From positions 22,118,022 to 22,182,021 of the forward strand of contig OY756967.1 of NCBI GenBank assembly GCA_963580455.1: 64,000 bases of DNA, in the 5' to 3' direction. Source of the DNA: Euonymus europaeus (taxonomy: Eukaryota > Streptophyta > Magnoliopsida > Celastrales > Celastraceae). Of this stretch, positions 10,301-22,494 are shown one piece after another. Below the pieces are notes generated by a model that worked only from the letters and a program-made list of their open reading frames with translations, had not been told where the DNA came from and did no database searches. A program made the translations under genes and the position numbers. Positions within the stretch are counted from its first letter, which is position 1; every line of letters starts with the position of its first letter.

Positions 10301-13196
10301 ACAAAGTGTTGTATGTGCAAGAAAGAAGAAGTAAATTTCTTAATAGACCATCCGGAATTGAAGAACACACTACCATATATTCAAAACATACTTAACAGAA
10401 GAACCACAGTTATCTCTACATATTACTGGAACAGCTTTAAACAAAATATTTTCATACCATTAGGAAGTTCTGTGTCTAAAAGCACTCCAGTTTCAACAGT
10501 CCAACATCGAGCAACATTCTCTTTTGTGTACCCCCCACCTCCAGTAACCTGCAGGACATCATCTTTGTATGCTTAATATATATATATATATAGAAAATAA
10601 ACTTTTAGTCCTGTCCCATCAACTACAATACATACCAGTAAGGGCAGATTGAAATTTTTCACAAACTTGACACATTCTGCATGCCCTGCAATAAAGATCC
10701 CAAGTGGCCAAAATGTAAATTTGACAAACCTAATCCATCGGCAACTAGCTCAAGAACAATCAAAATTATCAAATGTATCCAGAATATTGAAGAGAGAAAA
10801 GCATATTTTGTTTACAAAGGATACGCACCATCAATAGAGAGATTGAAGCAGCCCAAGCGATCCCCAGCAAGTGAATCTGCCCCACATTGGAGAACTATCA
10901 CACCCGGTTGATAGGTTTCAACAACCTTGGAAATAATCTAAAAGTCCACATTTGCAAGAAATCAGTTAATATTCTCACACCATCAAATATCAAGCACAAC
11001 CATCATGAATTGTGATATTTTTCTTGAACTTACCGTCTTGAAAAGCCGAGTGAAGCTTGTGTCATCTATCCCATCCTTGAGTGGAACATTTATGGCATAG
11101 TACTTTCCTTCCCGTTCTCCTACATCCTTCAATAGGTAGTATGCCAATATATAATTCCAGTTTAAAAAACTATGACTATAAAGACGAAAAGGAAAGAAAA
11201 TAAAAAGTCCAAACATAGTTCTAAGCTTCATAAAAATCTGAGCTGATCAATAAATCACCTTAACATCACCCGTTCCAGGAAAGAAGAAATCCCCATACTT
11301 GTGAAAACTGACAGTCATCACCCTGTCATGTTCAAGTTCACCTATTTAATTAGAATTCAAAAGCAAGAAACCATAAGATACATAACACAAATGCCATCAG
11401 CAAAATTCTCAAATATATAACTTTCATAACAGATGCCCATAAAGCCCAATTATTCAACACCCAGTTCGACCAAAACAAAATTCACAAATATACCAGTAAA
11501 TTCCAAGTTGAGATTCAAATTCAGCTTCAGCGTGATAATTGGTAAACAATATTCAATACCTGTCTGTGAAATAAAAAGCTTCTTCAACTCCATCATCATG
11601 ATGCACATCTATGTCAATATATAAAACACGGGCATGGTACTTGAGAAGCTCCAAGATCCCTAAAACCAGATCATTGATGTAACAGAAGCCTGACGCTTCA
11701 CACTTCTTGGCATGGTGTAATCCACCAGCCCAATTAATAGCAATGTCACATAGCTGATTGTTCAATCTGCGTGCGGCATCTGATAACAAATGACAGTCAG
11801 AAGATAAAGGCAAATAAATGTAACCTGAGTTTGATGGCAAATTATGGTTTAACTTACCTATCGTTCCACCAGCATATATTTGGCAAAATTCAAATAAATT
11901 ATCAAAGACGGGACAATCTTCTCCGAGATTATCTGCAGCAGGAAAAGCAGCAACGGAAAAGTTTATGCATGAAGAAAACAGAGCAAAAAATGCATATAAA
12001 ATCTTGCTCCTCGATATATCATATAATTTTGCATGCAGCAGATACAGAAAATTCCTATCCAACACTTGGAGAAAACAGGAAAAGAAAAAACATAGAATAA
12101 TTTAGAAAAAGAAAAACAGTGACAAAACCATGAGCAACTACCGTTATAACAATACACAACAAATTGAATGTTCAAAACACCAGACAGACACCTGCTTCTT
12201 CTTTATATTTTTCAGTGGGGATGGGGATTCAAACCCCTACCCTTTGGCATAATGGGCCAGTGCTTGACCACTTGATTGGTTATGTGTTTTTAATAAATTC
12301 TTAATGAAAAAAGTTGATAAATAACATAAAATTAAATATAAAATTAGGCATACATCTGGCCAAATCACTGGAGAACAAATGTAGAGTATCAGGAGTGATT
12401 CTCTGTAAAAATTCAACATAATCTGCTGAGTGAAATTGGGCAAGCTCAACTGGATATGCCTTGTGCGGCCGCTGTATGGCAAAGAAAATAAAAAAGAACA
12501 ACATCAATATCCACGTTTCACAGAAAGTACAAATCAATGGACAGAAGAAATAAGAATTCAATTTGAAAAAAAGGTTAAAAATTCTGAGATGCTTTTGAAT
12601 CATCAGTAACTAACATAAATTTCCATCTTCTTGTGGAGCTCGTAAGAGAGGACAAGATGGTGGGTCATACAGAGTCGGTGTGGTTTCATGGGGTGGTTTG
12701 GACCAAAGTAAACGCTACCAACATCCCCTGCAACAACCCATTCATTATGTAAGTAGTATTATATGAAGACTACTAAAACCTCCGAGGATAGAAAAAGGGA
12801 ATTCGAGGAACTCCCACTCCAAGCACCTCAATGGTTGCAAAGGAAATAAAGGGAAAAAAAGACAGAGAAGAAACATTAATAAATCTCTCCAATCAGTCTG
12901 ATTAAGTCCCCATACTCTGATGATAACCCTAACCCTAAGTTGAACGAGGCAATTCTCCGATTCAAAATTATAGTTTCTTTTATTATCTGAAGCAAAGCAA
13001 TAAGCCTAGAGTTTTAGGTTTCCATGAACCAACTGATCCCACAGTTCCTACATGAAGAACACAAAATCAACAACAACAAAAACCGGTTACAACAGTAACG
13101 CGGTTCATATTAAAAAATGAATTGCGAAGTTATGACATACAAGAAAAGAAGAATCGTACCATCGTAGAAATAAGAAATTCTATCTTTAGAGCGCAT
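7385..13196 (-). CDS. HDA9: Histone deacetylase, RPD3/HDA1 class I, HDA9 type
   Basis: Zn-dependent lysine deacetylase acting on histone tails as a nuclear co-repressor. Fourteen exons were assembled: 13160-13196, 12615-12727, 12354-12471, 11858-11932, 11560-11779, 11259-11322, 11034-11126, 10829-10937, 10636-10685, 10458-10548, 8537-8607, 7858-7956, 7577-7643, 7385-7470. All have GT-AG borders and matching phases, giving 430 residues (Arabidopsis HDA9 is 426). Conserved blocks include [53 protein letters not shown] (D261), [14 protein letters not shown] and the HDA9-type acidic tail. Zinc ligands D172, H174 and D261 are present. The odd point is residue 176: the invariant Gly of HHGDG is Asp (codon GAT at 11597-11595). 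Intron 10 is 1.85 kb and carries a solo LTR and a SINE. The reading frame is otherwise intact. Confidence 0.95.
9330..9606. mobile_element. Solo LTR in HDA9 intron 10
   Basis: A 277-bp sequence beginning TGTTAGG and ending TCCAACA is flanked by the perfect 5-bp repeat CACAA (9325-9329 and 9607-9611). There is no internal domain and no second LTR nearby, so it is the product of LTR-LTR recombination, or a very small LTR element. Orientation is not certain because both strands read TGTT...AACA. Confidence 0.8.
10054..10142 (+). mobile_element. 5'-truncated Au-like SINE in HDA9 intron 10
   Basis: An 89-bp insert flanked by the 14-bp direct repeat CATAGTTTAGGACA (10040-10053 and 10143-10156). 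The core, CTCTACCTATTATGTGGGGGTAAAG followed by CCCGCCCATTTTGGGA, resembles the 3' half of the Au SINE family as I remember it. The direct repeat is direct evidence for retroposition; the family name is inference. Confidence 0.7.
12214..12290 (-). mobile_element. tRNA-like SINE fragment in HDA9 intron 3
   Basis: On the minus strand an A-box-like TGGTCAAGCACTGG is followed about 35 bases later by a B-box-like GGTTTGAATCC, the spacing of a tRNA-derived Pol III promoter. There is no intact cloverleaf and no clear target duplication, so it is probably a degenerate SINE head. Confidence 0.4.
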
Positions 13197-14082
13197 TCTA
13201 CCGCCGGAGTTGGCGAACCTCTGTACGGAGTAGATGATGGCTATAGATCATGAACTAGAGATACTTAGGCATACAGAATATTCAGCATTTTCGATTGCGC
13301 CATTATTTGAGCTCGAGATTTCAGAGAGAAACGTTTTATTTCCTTTATTTTGTTGGCTTTGACAGGAAGGTGTGTGGGGGGCTTGTCGACCAAATAATAG
13401 GCCCGAGAGAGTGGGCCTTTATGATTTCACATGGGCTAAAATGGGCACGACAGAGATTGACAGATTGCGTTGAAAGTTGAAACGGAAGTACGGGCTTGAC
13501 TCCCTATATAGATTCATAGAATAGGGAGTAGGCCCGATTCACGAATAACGACTAATTACATACAGTCCATGACCCAATTCAATGGCCCAAATAAAAAGAA
13601 TACTATTTATATAGTATTTTGAATTTGTTGCTTAAAGTAAAAGATTTACAATTTGATTTTTTTTTATTATATAACAGCATTAGAATCACTAAAATATCAA
13701 ATAGTATAAAAAAAACCCTTAATTTGGATGATTTTGGGGATAAACACTTAGAATAATTATAACCTCTATCCAATTAGAGACGTTGCATATCTAATCGAGA
13801 TGTTTCTTGTAATTTCATAAAGAGTAGTATTAATATCTCAACCATATATATCTCATGATATTTTGATATAATTATTTCACTGTTATAACATGATAAGATA
13901 TCAAACACATTATACATATCATTCCTAATTCATAAAAACCATAATCTTCAGTCGCTAAATAGAGACGCTACTCGCATCTATTTCCAAAATGAAGAGTGCA
14001 TGCCATCATGTTCATTCGTAGCTAACAAATGACATTGCACCTGTGATTCCTGAAGTTGCAAAATCCAAAATTCTGATCTGCT
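13197..14082. other. Intergenic between HDA9 and the XS gene
   Basis: Contains the HDA9 promoter and 5' UTR (roughly 13197-13350) and the downstream flank of the XS-domain gene. AT-rich from 13540 onward; no further gene is recognised. Confidence 0.4.
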
Positions 14083-17000
14083 TTAGTTCCTAAATGAACG
14101 CAGATCGTATTGTAATGCAGTCTTGAGAGAAGCATCTGCAATTGCCTGTATATCCTTCTTGCTCCTCACCACACTCCGTTTCTTGGTTTCGGAATCGAGT
14201 TTATCCAGGTCGGATGAGATTCCTACGTAGCCATATAAAACATTCTGCACCTTCTTTGCTTTCAAACTAAGAGTTTGACCACTAATGCTGGTGTTGCAGG
14301 AACTATGACCACCATGCTGGAACTCAACCCTTCCACGATTATTATCAGCAAAGAATTTGTGAACCATCTCTGCTTCTTGCAACCCAGAAAAGGTACCATG
14401 GAAACACAACACCATGATACTCTGATGTGCAGCTCTCCCACGGCACACCTTTGTCATCCCCTTCCCAAATCCCATATCTGTAACACAAAATGACATAAAG
14501 AGTGAGGAAAACAAGTGCCTGAGAAAGAATGAGAAAATAATTAATCACTCAGATGAGAAGCATTCAGACAACACAACCAGCAAAGAAATCCTGATACGCT
14601 TCCTCTTTCATATACTTGGTATAATTAATGAATGTATCACGATGATTGATTAACGTTTCGAGATTATTTGGAGTTCGGGGTGTCAGCTACCACACATATG
14701 AACATGGCATCGGAAAGTAATTGCTAGAAGGCGTAAACATCAAGAATATCGCAATGACAACAAAAAATGGCCCAGATGTGGATTGGGGATGGAACTGTGT
14801 CCATGCGGCAGTTACAAAAACAATTTGCAAAACATCAAACTGTAAAAGAGTTGTATCACAAAATATCAGCAAAAGTTTTGAACAAAAAAGCAAAAAGAAC
14901 ATTAATCAAAACAGAAAATCAAAGAGAAACAACGAGTTATAGACGGGAGAGAGGATGAGAATCACGTTACAAGAATCAGCAAAATAACATTTTGAAAACA
15001 TTTAAGCAAGTGGAAATAAGTGGAATTGACCATCAGATGAAAAGGTAACTTGCCTCTGAGAATAGCCCTTAGACCTTCAAGACTTAAAATGATGTGTTCA
15101 TCTCTATTATTGTTTGCTATGGAGCTGTTGTGGATGACAACAACTGGAGGCCAAATGATAAGATCTTCTTTCAGCAATATGGCTTCAGAATCAGACAATG
15201 CCTGCCGAACCCAAGGACCTTCCTGACCTACAGCACTTTTCCATCCCATTAGCACACAAAGCGCTTTATGAAAACCCAAGTGCTCAGCTCTTGAGCCAAC
15301 CTTACGAGACATGGAGGCATGAGTAGCCAAGCTTAATGTGTCCACAAAATCTTTAGATTCGCTGATAAAACACGAGGATAGATCAAGCAGTCATCGGGAA
15401 ACTACGAGCAATTTATATTTTTAAAGCACAGCCTAACTTTAAAGGCTAAAACTGAGAGACAGAATGAACAAGGCGACCAATTGCTCCCCATCTCAAAAAG
15501 TCAATCATTAATAATCTACATGCTCAAATTTCAACTCAAGTGCTTTTAATATTTCCCTAGTAGTTGGTGAAAAATCTTCGGGATTCAAAAAAATAATAGT
15601 AAACAATCTTTCTCAACGTGCTCAAAAAAGGAAGGGAACCTTATTCTCTATCTAACAAAGGACTTCTTATCCAAAAACCATCAAAGAAAACACATCCAAT
15701 TGTTCTAGGTGCTGATGGCCAACACCATCTCAAGGTATCTTAATTCTAAATTCCAATGACCTTCAGTGAAACTGCTGTTATTCATGCACTCGCCTCCATT
15801 CGCTTTTGATAACTCTATCCCATCCTGAGTAGAAGCAAGGGAATGAAAATAACTGTCATTAAGGCTTTCTTCCACTGGGTTACAATAGCCTACTGACAAC
15901 TAATAAAAGGTATTATTGGTCCGAACCTTCACAACTCTATCAAGATTTTGTCGAAAACGAATTCCCTTAAAGTTGCTACCTCCTCTAGTCCTCTGCCTTT
16001 GATATATTGCAATACAATGTTATCCATTATGGCCATGTGGTCTACTGACCAAAGCAACATCATCTGGCTGCGGTTTCCAGTTTCCAGAGCCACAATTGCA
16101 TTCCTGTTAAGAGAGGAACTACCTTCCCACCTCTTCACTTCTCAGAAGGAAAATTATAATCATCTCTGTTTTGTGAGTAATCTTTATCAGAAAAGAACAC
16201 ATGATTATGATCTTCCAATCAGCACTCCTCTTTAAACCAAAGTAGTCGTAAACACAAAGACATGAAACAGTAGTAATCCATGTAACAAGAACGCTATAAT
16301 ATTTTGGGAAGTATCAACAACTTAAATGTTTAATTTAATTTAGTTCCTGAAGCACTCTCGTTGCATGAGTTATCTACAACCTCCAACTCTATCTTGATGG
16401 AGTGAACTTTAGGATTCTCAGGTTTAGGAAGGTTTCCTAAGAGACCAAATGCAGGTAGCAAGGTGCAGAGCCCAATCCTTCTAAATCCACAAATCAATGA
16501 GAGATTTTTATCCTAAGGCCCCCTCTATGGCAGAAGAAAATGTAGATATTAAGTTCAATCAGCAAATATTTGAAAACAAAAGTTGCTCCACATTTGAAAT
16601 ACATGTGCCTAAATGACAAACCTGGCACATATGCTGCATCTTAAAGTACTGGTTCCCCTTCGCTCCATGAATTTTGCTCTTTGTGAGGAATCCTCATTCA
16701 AAACTTTGACAGACTTTAAAAAAAATTCATTCACCAGCTGCCTGAATTCCTCAGACTCTTCAGATGGCTCAGTCTTTGCAAATTTCACCTTCACTTTTGA
16801 AGAGTCATTGAAACCTTTAATAGTCGAAGTCTTTAGATCTCCTCCAAGACGATTCTTATGCTTGACCTGAAGAGACCAAGGATTTGTTTTATGTGTAATT
16901 CCAGCACGCCCCAAACGCTTCTTTATATCTTTACTGGAGGTTTGACATCCGGCTGGATGCACCAATCGCATCTTTACATTTTTCTTTGAAGATTTGATTT

Positions 17001-18531
17001 GTCTGCACCAATGCCCAAGCATTCCTCCTGTCAAATCTGGAGACAGTGATAACTCTGTAGATTTTCTATGAGTCACAATTTCATGATCATGTGTGCTTCC
17101 TACAATCCCAAAGTGGGAAGAACTACCCCCTGAGTTGTTTAATATTGGTACTTGTTCAAAATATTCATTGCTCCGGTGTTCTTCTCCATTGACTACATCA
17201 TTGATCTTGTAGGCTACATTCCAATCAGGAGATGATTTAGGCCTAATAATAGGCTTCAAATCAATAACCCGTCTCCTTTTGAGACGTGATTCTTGAGTGT
17301 TGTGGAGCTGTTGAGGGCCAACCCTATTCTTCCGCAAAATTTCACGATGCCCTGGCTCTTGCAACCTCGTCAATCCCTCTTCACAAGAACCGCCTCCATA
17401 ACCATGATCTCCTATGCAAATCCTATCATCCATGTTTGCCTTATACTGCATTTCACGATGCGCTAGTTCTTGTAACCTCATCAATTTATCATCTTCATGC
17501 GAGTCGTAAGCTAAATTGACTCCATAGCCATGACCTCCTTTGTATATTCTACCATCCATGTCCTCATATTTTCGGTCTTGCTCCGCATGAGGTGATTGTC
17601 GGTAATGTTCAGATAAGGAACTATGAGGGTCCGGGAGGATCCCTTCTCTCACATTATCTCTGATTAATACATCCCCCCTGGCAGCTCTTGCTCGAGAAGT
17701 TGCGGCAATGGGTGGAGCAGCCTTATTCTCCCTCTCATTTCCATCAATATCAGCATTCGAACTCAAGTGAAACTGCCTGTAGCATGCCAATTCCATCTCC
17801 CGTTCTCGCAATTCAGAGTCTTTGAAAGGATTATAAGACTCTGTTTTGACAAACCCAGAACATGTTAATGGTTCGTCATAAAACCCACTACTAAAATCAT
17901 CCATTGAACTCCAAGATTTTGTTTCAGAGCCCGAGACAACAGCCCTTGAATCAGACATGGGTTGTGGTTTATTGACACTGCTTCCCTTTAACGGGGAGGA
18001 AAAGCTATCATCAATGATGCCGCCACCATCCCCAATATTCGGTGGAGTTGTTCCCCAGCCTTCCCTTAGAGAAATATATTCCCAGTCCGGACCCAACCCC
18101 GAGAACCCGCTATCTTGGCTATCATCTTTAGGATGGATTCTAGAAGGGTAACCATCTACCTTAGTCGGATCCATGGACAACAGATTTGCCCACTCGAACT
18201 TCATAGAAGTCGATCCATGGCGTGACAATAAGTGGTTGAACTCTGCAAGTTTTTGTATCTGCTCCTTGCTCTCTGTTTTTTCAACTGCACGACGTCCCCC
18301 ATAATCGTCTGGCTTCCTCTGAGACAAACCTGAAGTCCGGAGGGAATTCAGAGAACGGACGTTCGTTCCACGGTCTTCTCTATAAGTAGTCGAGCCCAAC
18401 CGGTCAGGCACATAAGGGACAGAACTAGAGGAGTTGCAGCGTCCGCTTCTTTCAAAATCGCGCTCTCGATTGCTTGCTCGAGACGGATACTTAATTCCGA
18501 CATCATCACCGTATCGACTTCGTTGTCGCAT
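14083..18531 (-). CDS. XS-domain protein with zf-XS zinc finger and long disordered N terminus
   Basis: Three exons: 16622-18531, 15054-15361 and 14083-14477, giving 870 residues. The ATG at 18531-18529 is chosen because the longer frame starts only at a TTG. Residues 1 to ~600 are Arg/Ser/Asp-rich and low complexity, with two diverged internal repeats of the type RLQELAHRE / RLQEPGHRE. At ~630-665 is a zf-XS finger (CSIC ... HASM ... H). An XS domain follows, with IIWPPVVVIHNSS in exon 2 and HQSIMVLCFHGTFSGLQEAE in exon 3. XS domains are RNA-binding folds of the SGS3/X family, with some members acting in small-RNA pathways. A family role is known; this protein's role is not. Intron 2 appears to use a GC donor (AGAG|GCAAGT) with an AG acceptor. 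Intron 1 is 1.26 kb. Confidence 0.88.
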
Positions 18532-20323
18532 TGTTACGAGCTTAAGCGAAAACTCCTGAAGCTTCGGATTCAAAGGCAAAGAAGATAGGGAGGCAAAACC
18601 ATAGTGTTTGTGTTCAAAAAACCTAAAACCCTAGTGCCTCAGCGCTGCCTGTTTGTTAAGGTTTGTGCGTCGTGTCGGTTCAGAAGATCTAGTTCGAAGT
18701 TCTAACTGAACGAGGAAGTTGCGGGTAATCTGGTTTAATAATCCTTGTTTTATATATGCTGGGCTGGTTAAGATGGACTCTTATATATGGGCCCTCAGGG
18801 ACAGAAACACAAAATCAGGGTGGGCCCAATAAGGCATTTGACATGTTACAACTAAACATCAATTAGTGAAACAATAACATATAAATAAATGTGCACCAGG
18901 CCGGGTTACAAGTTATGGATCTGATCCGGTAATTTTTAAGAGCATTGTAACCCGACCGATATCTTTGTTAATGAAGTGTTTGATAAAAAGATAATAAATA
19001 AGAGTGTAATTAATTCACTCCTTTTCATGAGTAATTATTGCACCGAAAATATGAAGAAGAAAAAAAGTGTAAAAAAATAATATGAATATTTGTTTATTCA
19101 TGTATTTTAAATAACTTTATAATCATCACACTCTATTAAATACATCCAAAGAGTTAAAAACTTATTCAATCGGTACCTCAATCCGATAATAAACGGGTCG
19201 GGCACGGGGATTGCAACCCGATATACACCTAGCATGTAAAATAACATGCGCAGCAAAAAGTCGTAGTATAATGTAATAATGAAGAGATTTATCAAATTAA
19301 GGCAATAACCAGGAAAAGTCATGAGCCCCCAGAGATTACAACCAGGCTTCTCTTATATTACATTGTTCAAATGGTCCCTTTCTAAAAGATTAACTATGAA
19401 ATCATAACATGCAGTTGCATCTTGCATGTCCATCTTTATAGAGACTACAATACAAGATGATCAACTGGCCATGCAAAAAACATAGCCTCTTCTTAATTTG
19501 TTTCAAAAGAGAAATCAAAAGAAAAGGATGAGAGAGGGAGAGAAGTAATTGACCAGGTAGGTACAGATTAAAACAATGAATTGAAACCAAAAGATATTAA
19601 AGTGATTTAAGAGAAGATTCTTAGTTACAAGCTCAAGCTGGAAGAATAATGACAAGTAATAAAGACGCAAGATGCTGCCAAGCCTTCCTAGTACTATGTC
19701 TTGCCCTCTAAGGTTCTCGTAATCTCATACATTTTTTTTACTTTTTTTGTGAGTAGTTGAGCACTTATTGTCCACTCCACAAACAAAACTTACATTCCAA
19801 GCACCATTTCTCAGTGGCAAAATAAATATTTACCATTACTATTTATCCTTAAACCAAGTTTGTCTTAATTTTTCAATTCATGGAAACATTATCTCTACAT
19901 ATTATGTGGGAATGAAGTATGCGTTAATGCGTGCATCTCGCATAACTCTTACTCGCGCACAACTGTTGAATCCTTTAGCTACCGAGTGAATTTGGGAACA
20001 AACAGTTTTATGGTAATCAAATAGTTTTATTGAGGTAAAGGTGGGAAGAAGATTTGAGTTTTATTTTCCTTTTTTTTATTTCAAATTGAGTTCTTTATTC
20101 TAATTCACTTTAATTAACTCTATGATTAAAAAGTCAGTAGGTGTTTTAGTCATTTTGACATAAATATATATGATATTTATTTTGTTGTGAAGCAAGCAAT
20201 GTTGGTTTCATACCTTAAAAGGTAGGCCATCGTCATTACCACCAACAACAAAGGTAAGAGAGTCATCATTGTTAAAGAAAAAAGTATCACAAGAGAGAGT
20301 TTTGGGGGTCGGTGGAGGAAGCA
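18532..20323. other. Intergenic between divergent XS and DUF662 genes
   Basis: Holds the two divergent promoters and AT-rich DNA with no gene signal. A short region near 19890-19930 weakly resembles the Au-type SINE core but has no clear direct repeats. Confidence 0.35.
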
Positions 20324-21180
20324 ATGGCAACACAGAGACAGATATGGGAGCAGCAGCAGCAATCACAGTTGCAGAGATTGAAAAACTCGGGCATTATCAG
20401 CATGAATGGAAGCCCAAGACAGGATGACAAGGATGAGGAGATGTCAAGCTCAGCATTGGCTCTGTTCCGAGCTAAGGAAGAGGAGATTGAGAGGAAGAAG
20501 ATGGAGATGAGGGACAAGGTTCAGGCCCGATTAGGCCTCGTCGAAGAAGAAACTAAACGCTTGGCCGAGATTCAAGAAGTAAGTTCATTTTATTATTATA
20601 GATCCTTAACATACGTTATGCACTGCATATAGCAATCATTAGATTGATAGCTCTGCAATATGAAATGATGAAATCCTTTAGGAGCTTGAAGCTCTCATAG
20701 ATCCAATGAGGAAGGATGTGGCAATGGTGCGCAAGAGGATCGATACACTTAATCGAGAGCTAAAGCCTCTAGGAGTAAGCTGCCAGAAGAAGGTATTTTT
20801 TTCTGCTCTTTTTCCTTTTATGTTGTTGATTCTTAATTGACTGTATAACCAAAGCAACTGTGAGGGAAATTCGATCCCGATTGTTCCGAAAACAGAAGAT
20901 CAATTTGATTATTTCCCTCAGGAAAGAGAATACAAAGAAGTCCTTGAAGCTTACAATGAGAAGAATAAGGAGAAAGCTCAACTTATTACCAAATTGGTGG
21001 AGGTCAGTACTGGTTATTGTGTACCAATTTACGCCCTGTTAAACATTAGTTCAGTAGTGTTGACAGATTTCATTTTCTCTATATTTTGCACGGACTGCTT
21101 TTCAGCTGGTAAGTGAAAGCGAGAAGTTGAGGATGAAGAAGCTGGAGGAGCTAAGCAAGAATATTGAAATGCTACACTAA
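20324..21180 (+). CDS. DUF662 / RAB6-interacting golgin-like coiled-coil protein
   Basis: Four exons (20324-20578, 20682-20792, 20922-21002, 21106-21180), all GT-AG with phase-0 junctions, giving 173 residues. The ATG at 20324 is used; the longer frame starts at a GTG. A Gln-rich N terminus is followed by an almost continuous charged coiled coil. It includes AKEEEIERKKMEMRDKVQ, EELEALIDPMRKDVAMVRK, LNRELKPLG and LVSESEKLRMKKLEELSKNI, the hallmarks of the plant DUF662 family. Databases often label the family RAB6-interacting golgin, but a Golgi role in plants is not established to my knowledge. The length matches short family members. No transmembrane segment or signal peptide is seen. Confidence 0.92.
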
Positions 21181-22225
21181 GATGTGTTAATTAGCAGAAC
21201 AGTTTTTGACCTTGATTGTTTGTGGTGGAATTGATGAACTTTTTTTGGGGTTAAGTAATCGGGACCTTGGCCGAGAGGTTGTTGTTACGTATATTATGTG
21301 ATTTAATTTGTTTCTTAGACAGTTTGTCGATTCAGCAAAGAAATTACACCAGGAGAAGACAATTGTCAGAATGAATTCTTCTGCGTGTATTCAAATGTAT
21401 GATTTATCCATAGTGAGAATGCTTATCGCCGAAGAACCCTTTTTTTTTTTCTCTCTAATGCAAATAAGGAATCACACCAACCAACCAACAGCAAGAATAA
21501 AGCATCGCCCTGCTTTTATCTTTATAAAAACAGACAAAAGAAAAAGAACTCTATGGGTTCTTAATTTCTTATTGAAACACTTGGCGATATATTTTTCGTC
21601 GAGTAACATCAGTTTGGATAAAAATATCAATCGGTTTGGTGAAATCCAAACCGTGTGGGATATACGGATCGATGCTGACGTTCCTATCACACTAATAGAA
21701 TGCATTTTTCTGGGCCAACGGATCATTAAATAGAATGATCCAAGAAGAACAAAATCGTACCAGTCTAATAAGTTGTTAAGAAAATTAAAATTCATTTCAC
21801 ATACGAAAATATTAGTGCATGGCTTAATAGGAACATTAAGATGTATTTTCTTGGCTTTGCATATCATTAAGTGAAACAGTCTAAAAATAATAAAATCTTG
21901 CGGATTCAATAAATTGTTAAAAAAATTAAAACTCAGTTGACCTAAAAATGTTAGTTCATGGCAAAAATTTATTTCAATTTTTAACTTCGATAATAATTTG
22001 CAATGTTGGTGATCTGGAGCCTTGTATAATTATTTTACCTAATATGATAGTATCAATGATATTAAAAAGTTTTGGTGATGCAAATCCCACTCCTTTCTCT
22101 ATTTAAAAGAATAATAATTTGTTTTTGTGAAAATTAAGGTTACATTAAAATTCTCTGACCGTCAACGAAGACAAATTTGCAGAAATCGCTTTTGGGTCCT
22201 CATCTGTACATACTTCGACGTGGAC
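21181..22225. other. Intergenic, distal CBF promoter with an imperfect tandem repeat
   Basis: AT-rich. Two diverged copies of a ~120-bp sequence lie head to tail at about 21670-21790 and 21810-21930, each with a TTAAT core near AATGATC/AATGATA and an A-rich AAATGC/AAATAC block. A 145-codon minus-strand open frame here has no domain and looks accidental. Confidence 0.35.
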
Positions 22226-22394
22226 CACGTGCTCAAAATTCAAATACATTGATTCATATGACCAGCACACGTGTTTCACTTTTTCCCGTGTCCATCACCC
22301 GGTTCACTTCGCGGTTTGAGGCTCTCCGCCTCCCTCAACTACCAGACTACCAGTACTATAAGGTCAAAAAAAAAAAAACTACCAGTACTATAAA
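22226..22394 (+). promoter_or_regulatory. CBF proximal promoter: two G-boxes and TATA box
   Basis: CACGTG cores occur at 22226-22231 and 22268-22273. A TATAAA at 22389-22394 lies about 100 bp before the start codon. G-boxes are bZIP/bHLH sites (for example ABF or PIF/MYC-type). In CBF genes they fit cold, light or clock control, which is inference here. A CTACCAGTACTATA segment is duplicated immediately around the TATA box. Confidence 0.55.
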
Positions 22395-22494
22395 CTCTAC
22401 TGAGACTACTCTACTTTCTTCTTGTCTCTTAACAAGCCACGTCAGATCTTCAAGTTTCCTCCCGACTCCCGTTGCTTCAATTCTCCCTCAAAAA

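Noticed and set aside
11553..12065. Single 170-codon HDA-like frame read continuously
   Set aside because: It reads through intron sequence between 11780 and 11857. The correct model uses exons 11560-11779 and 11858-11932.
7385..13196. HDA9 as a pseudogene because exons look scattered and a catalytic Gly is changed
   Set aside because: All 14 exons join in phase with GT-AG borders and the C-terminal tail is intact. One substitution does not justify a pseudogene call.
21472..21909. 145-codon minus-strand frame upstream of CBF
   Set aside because: It is made of two diverged copies of an AT-rich repeat, with no conserved domain.
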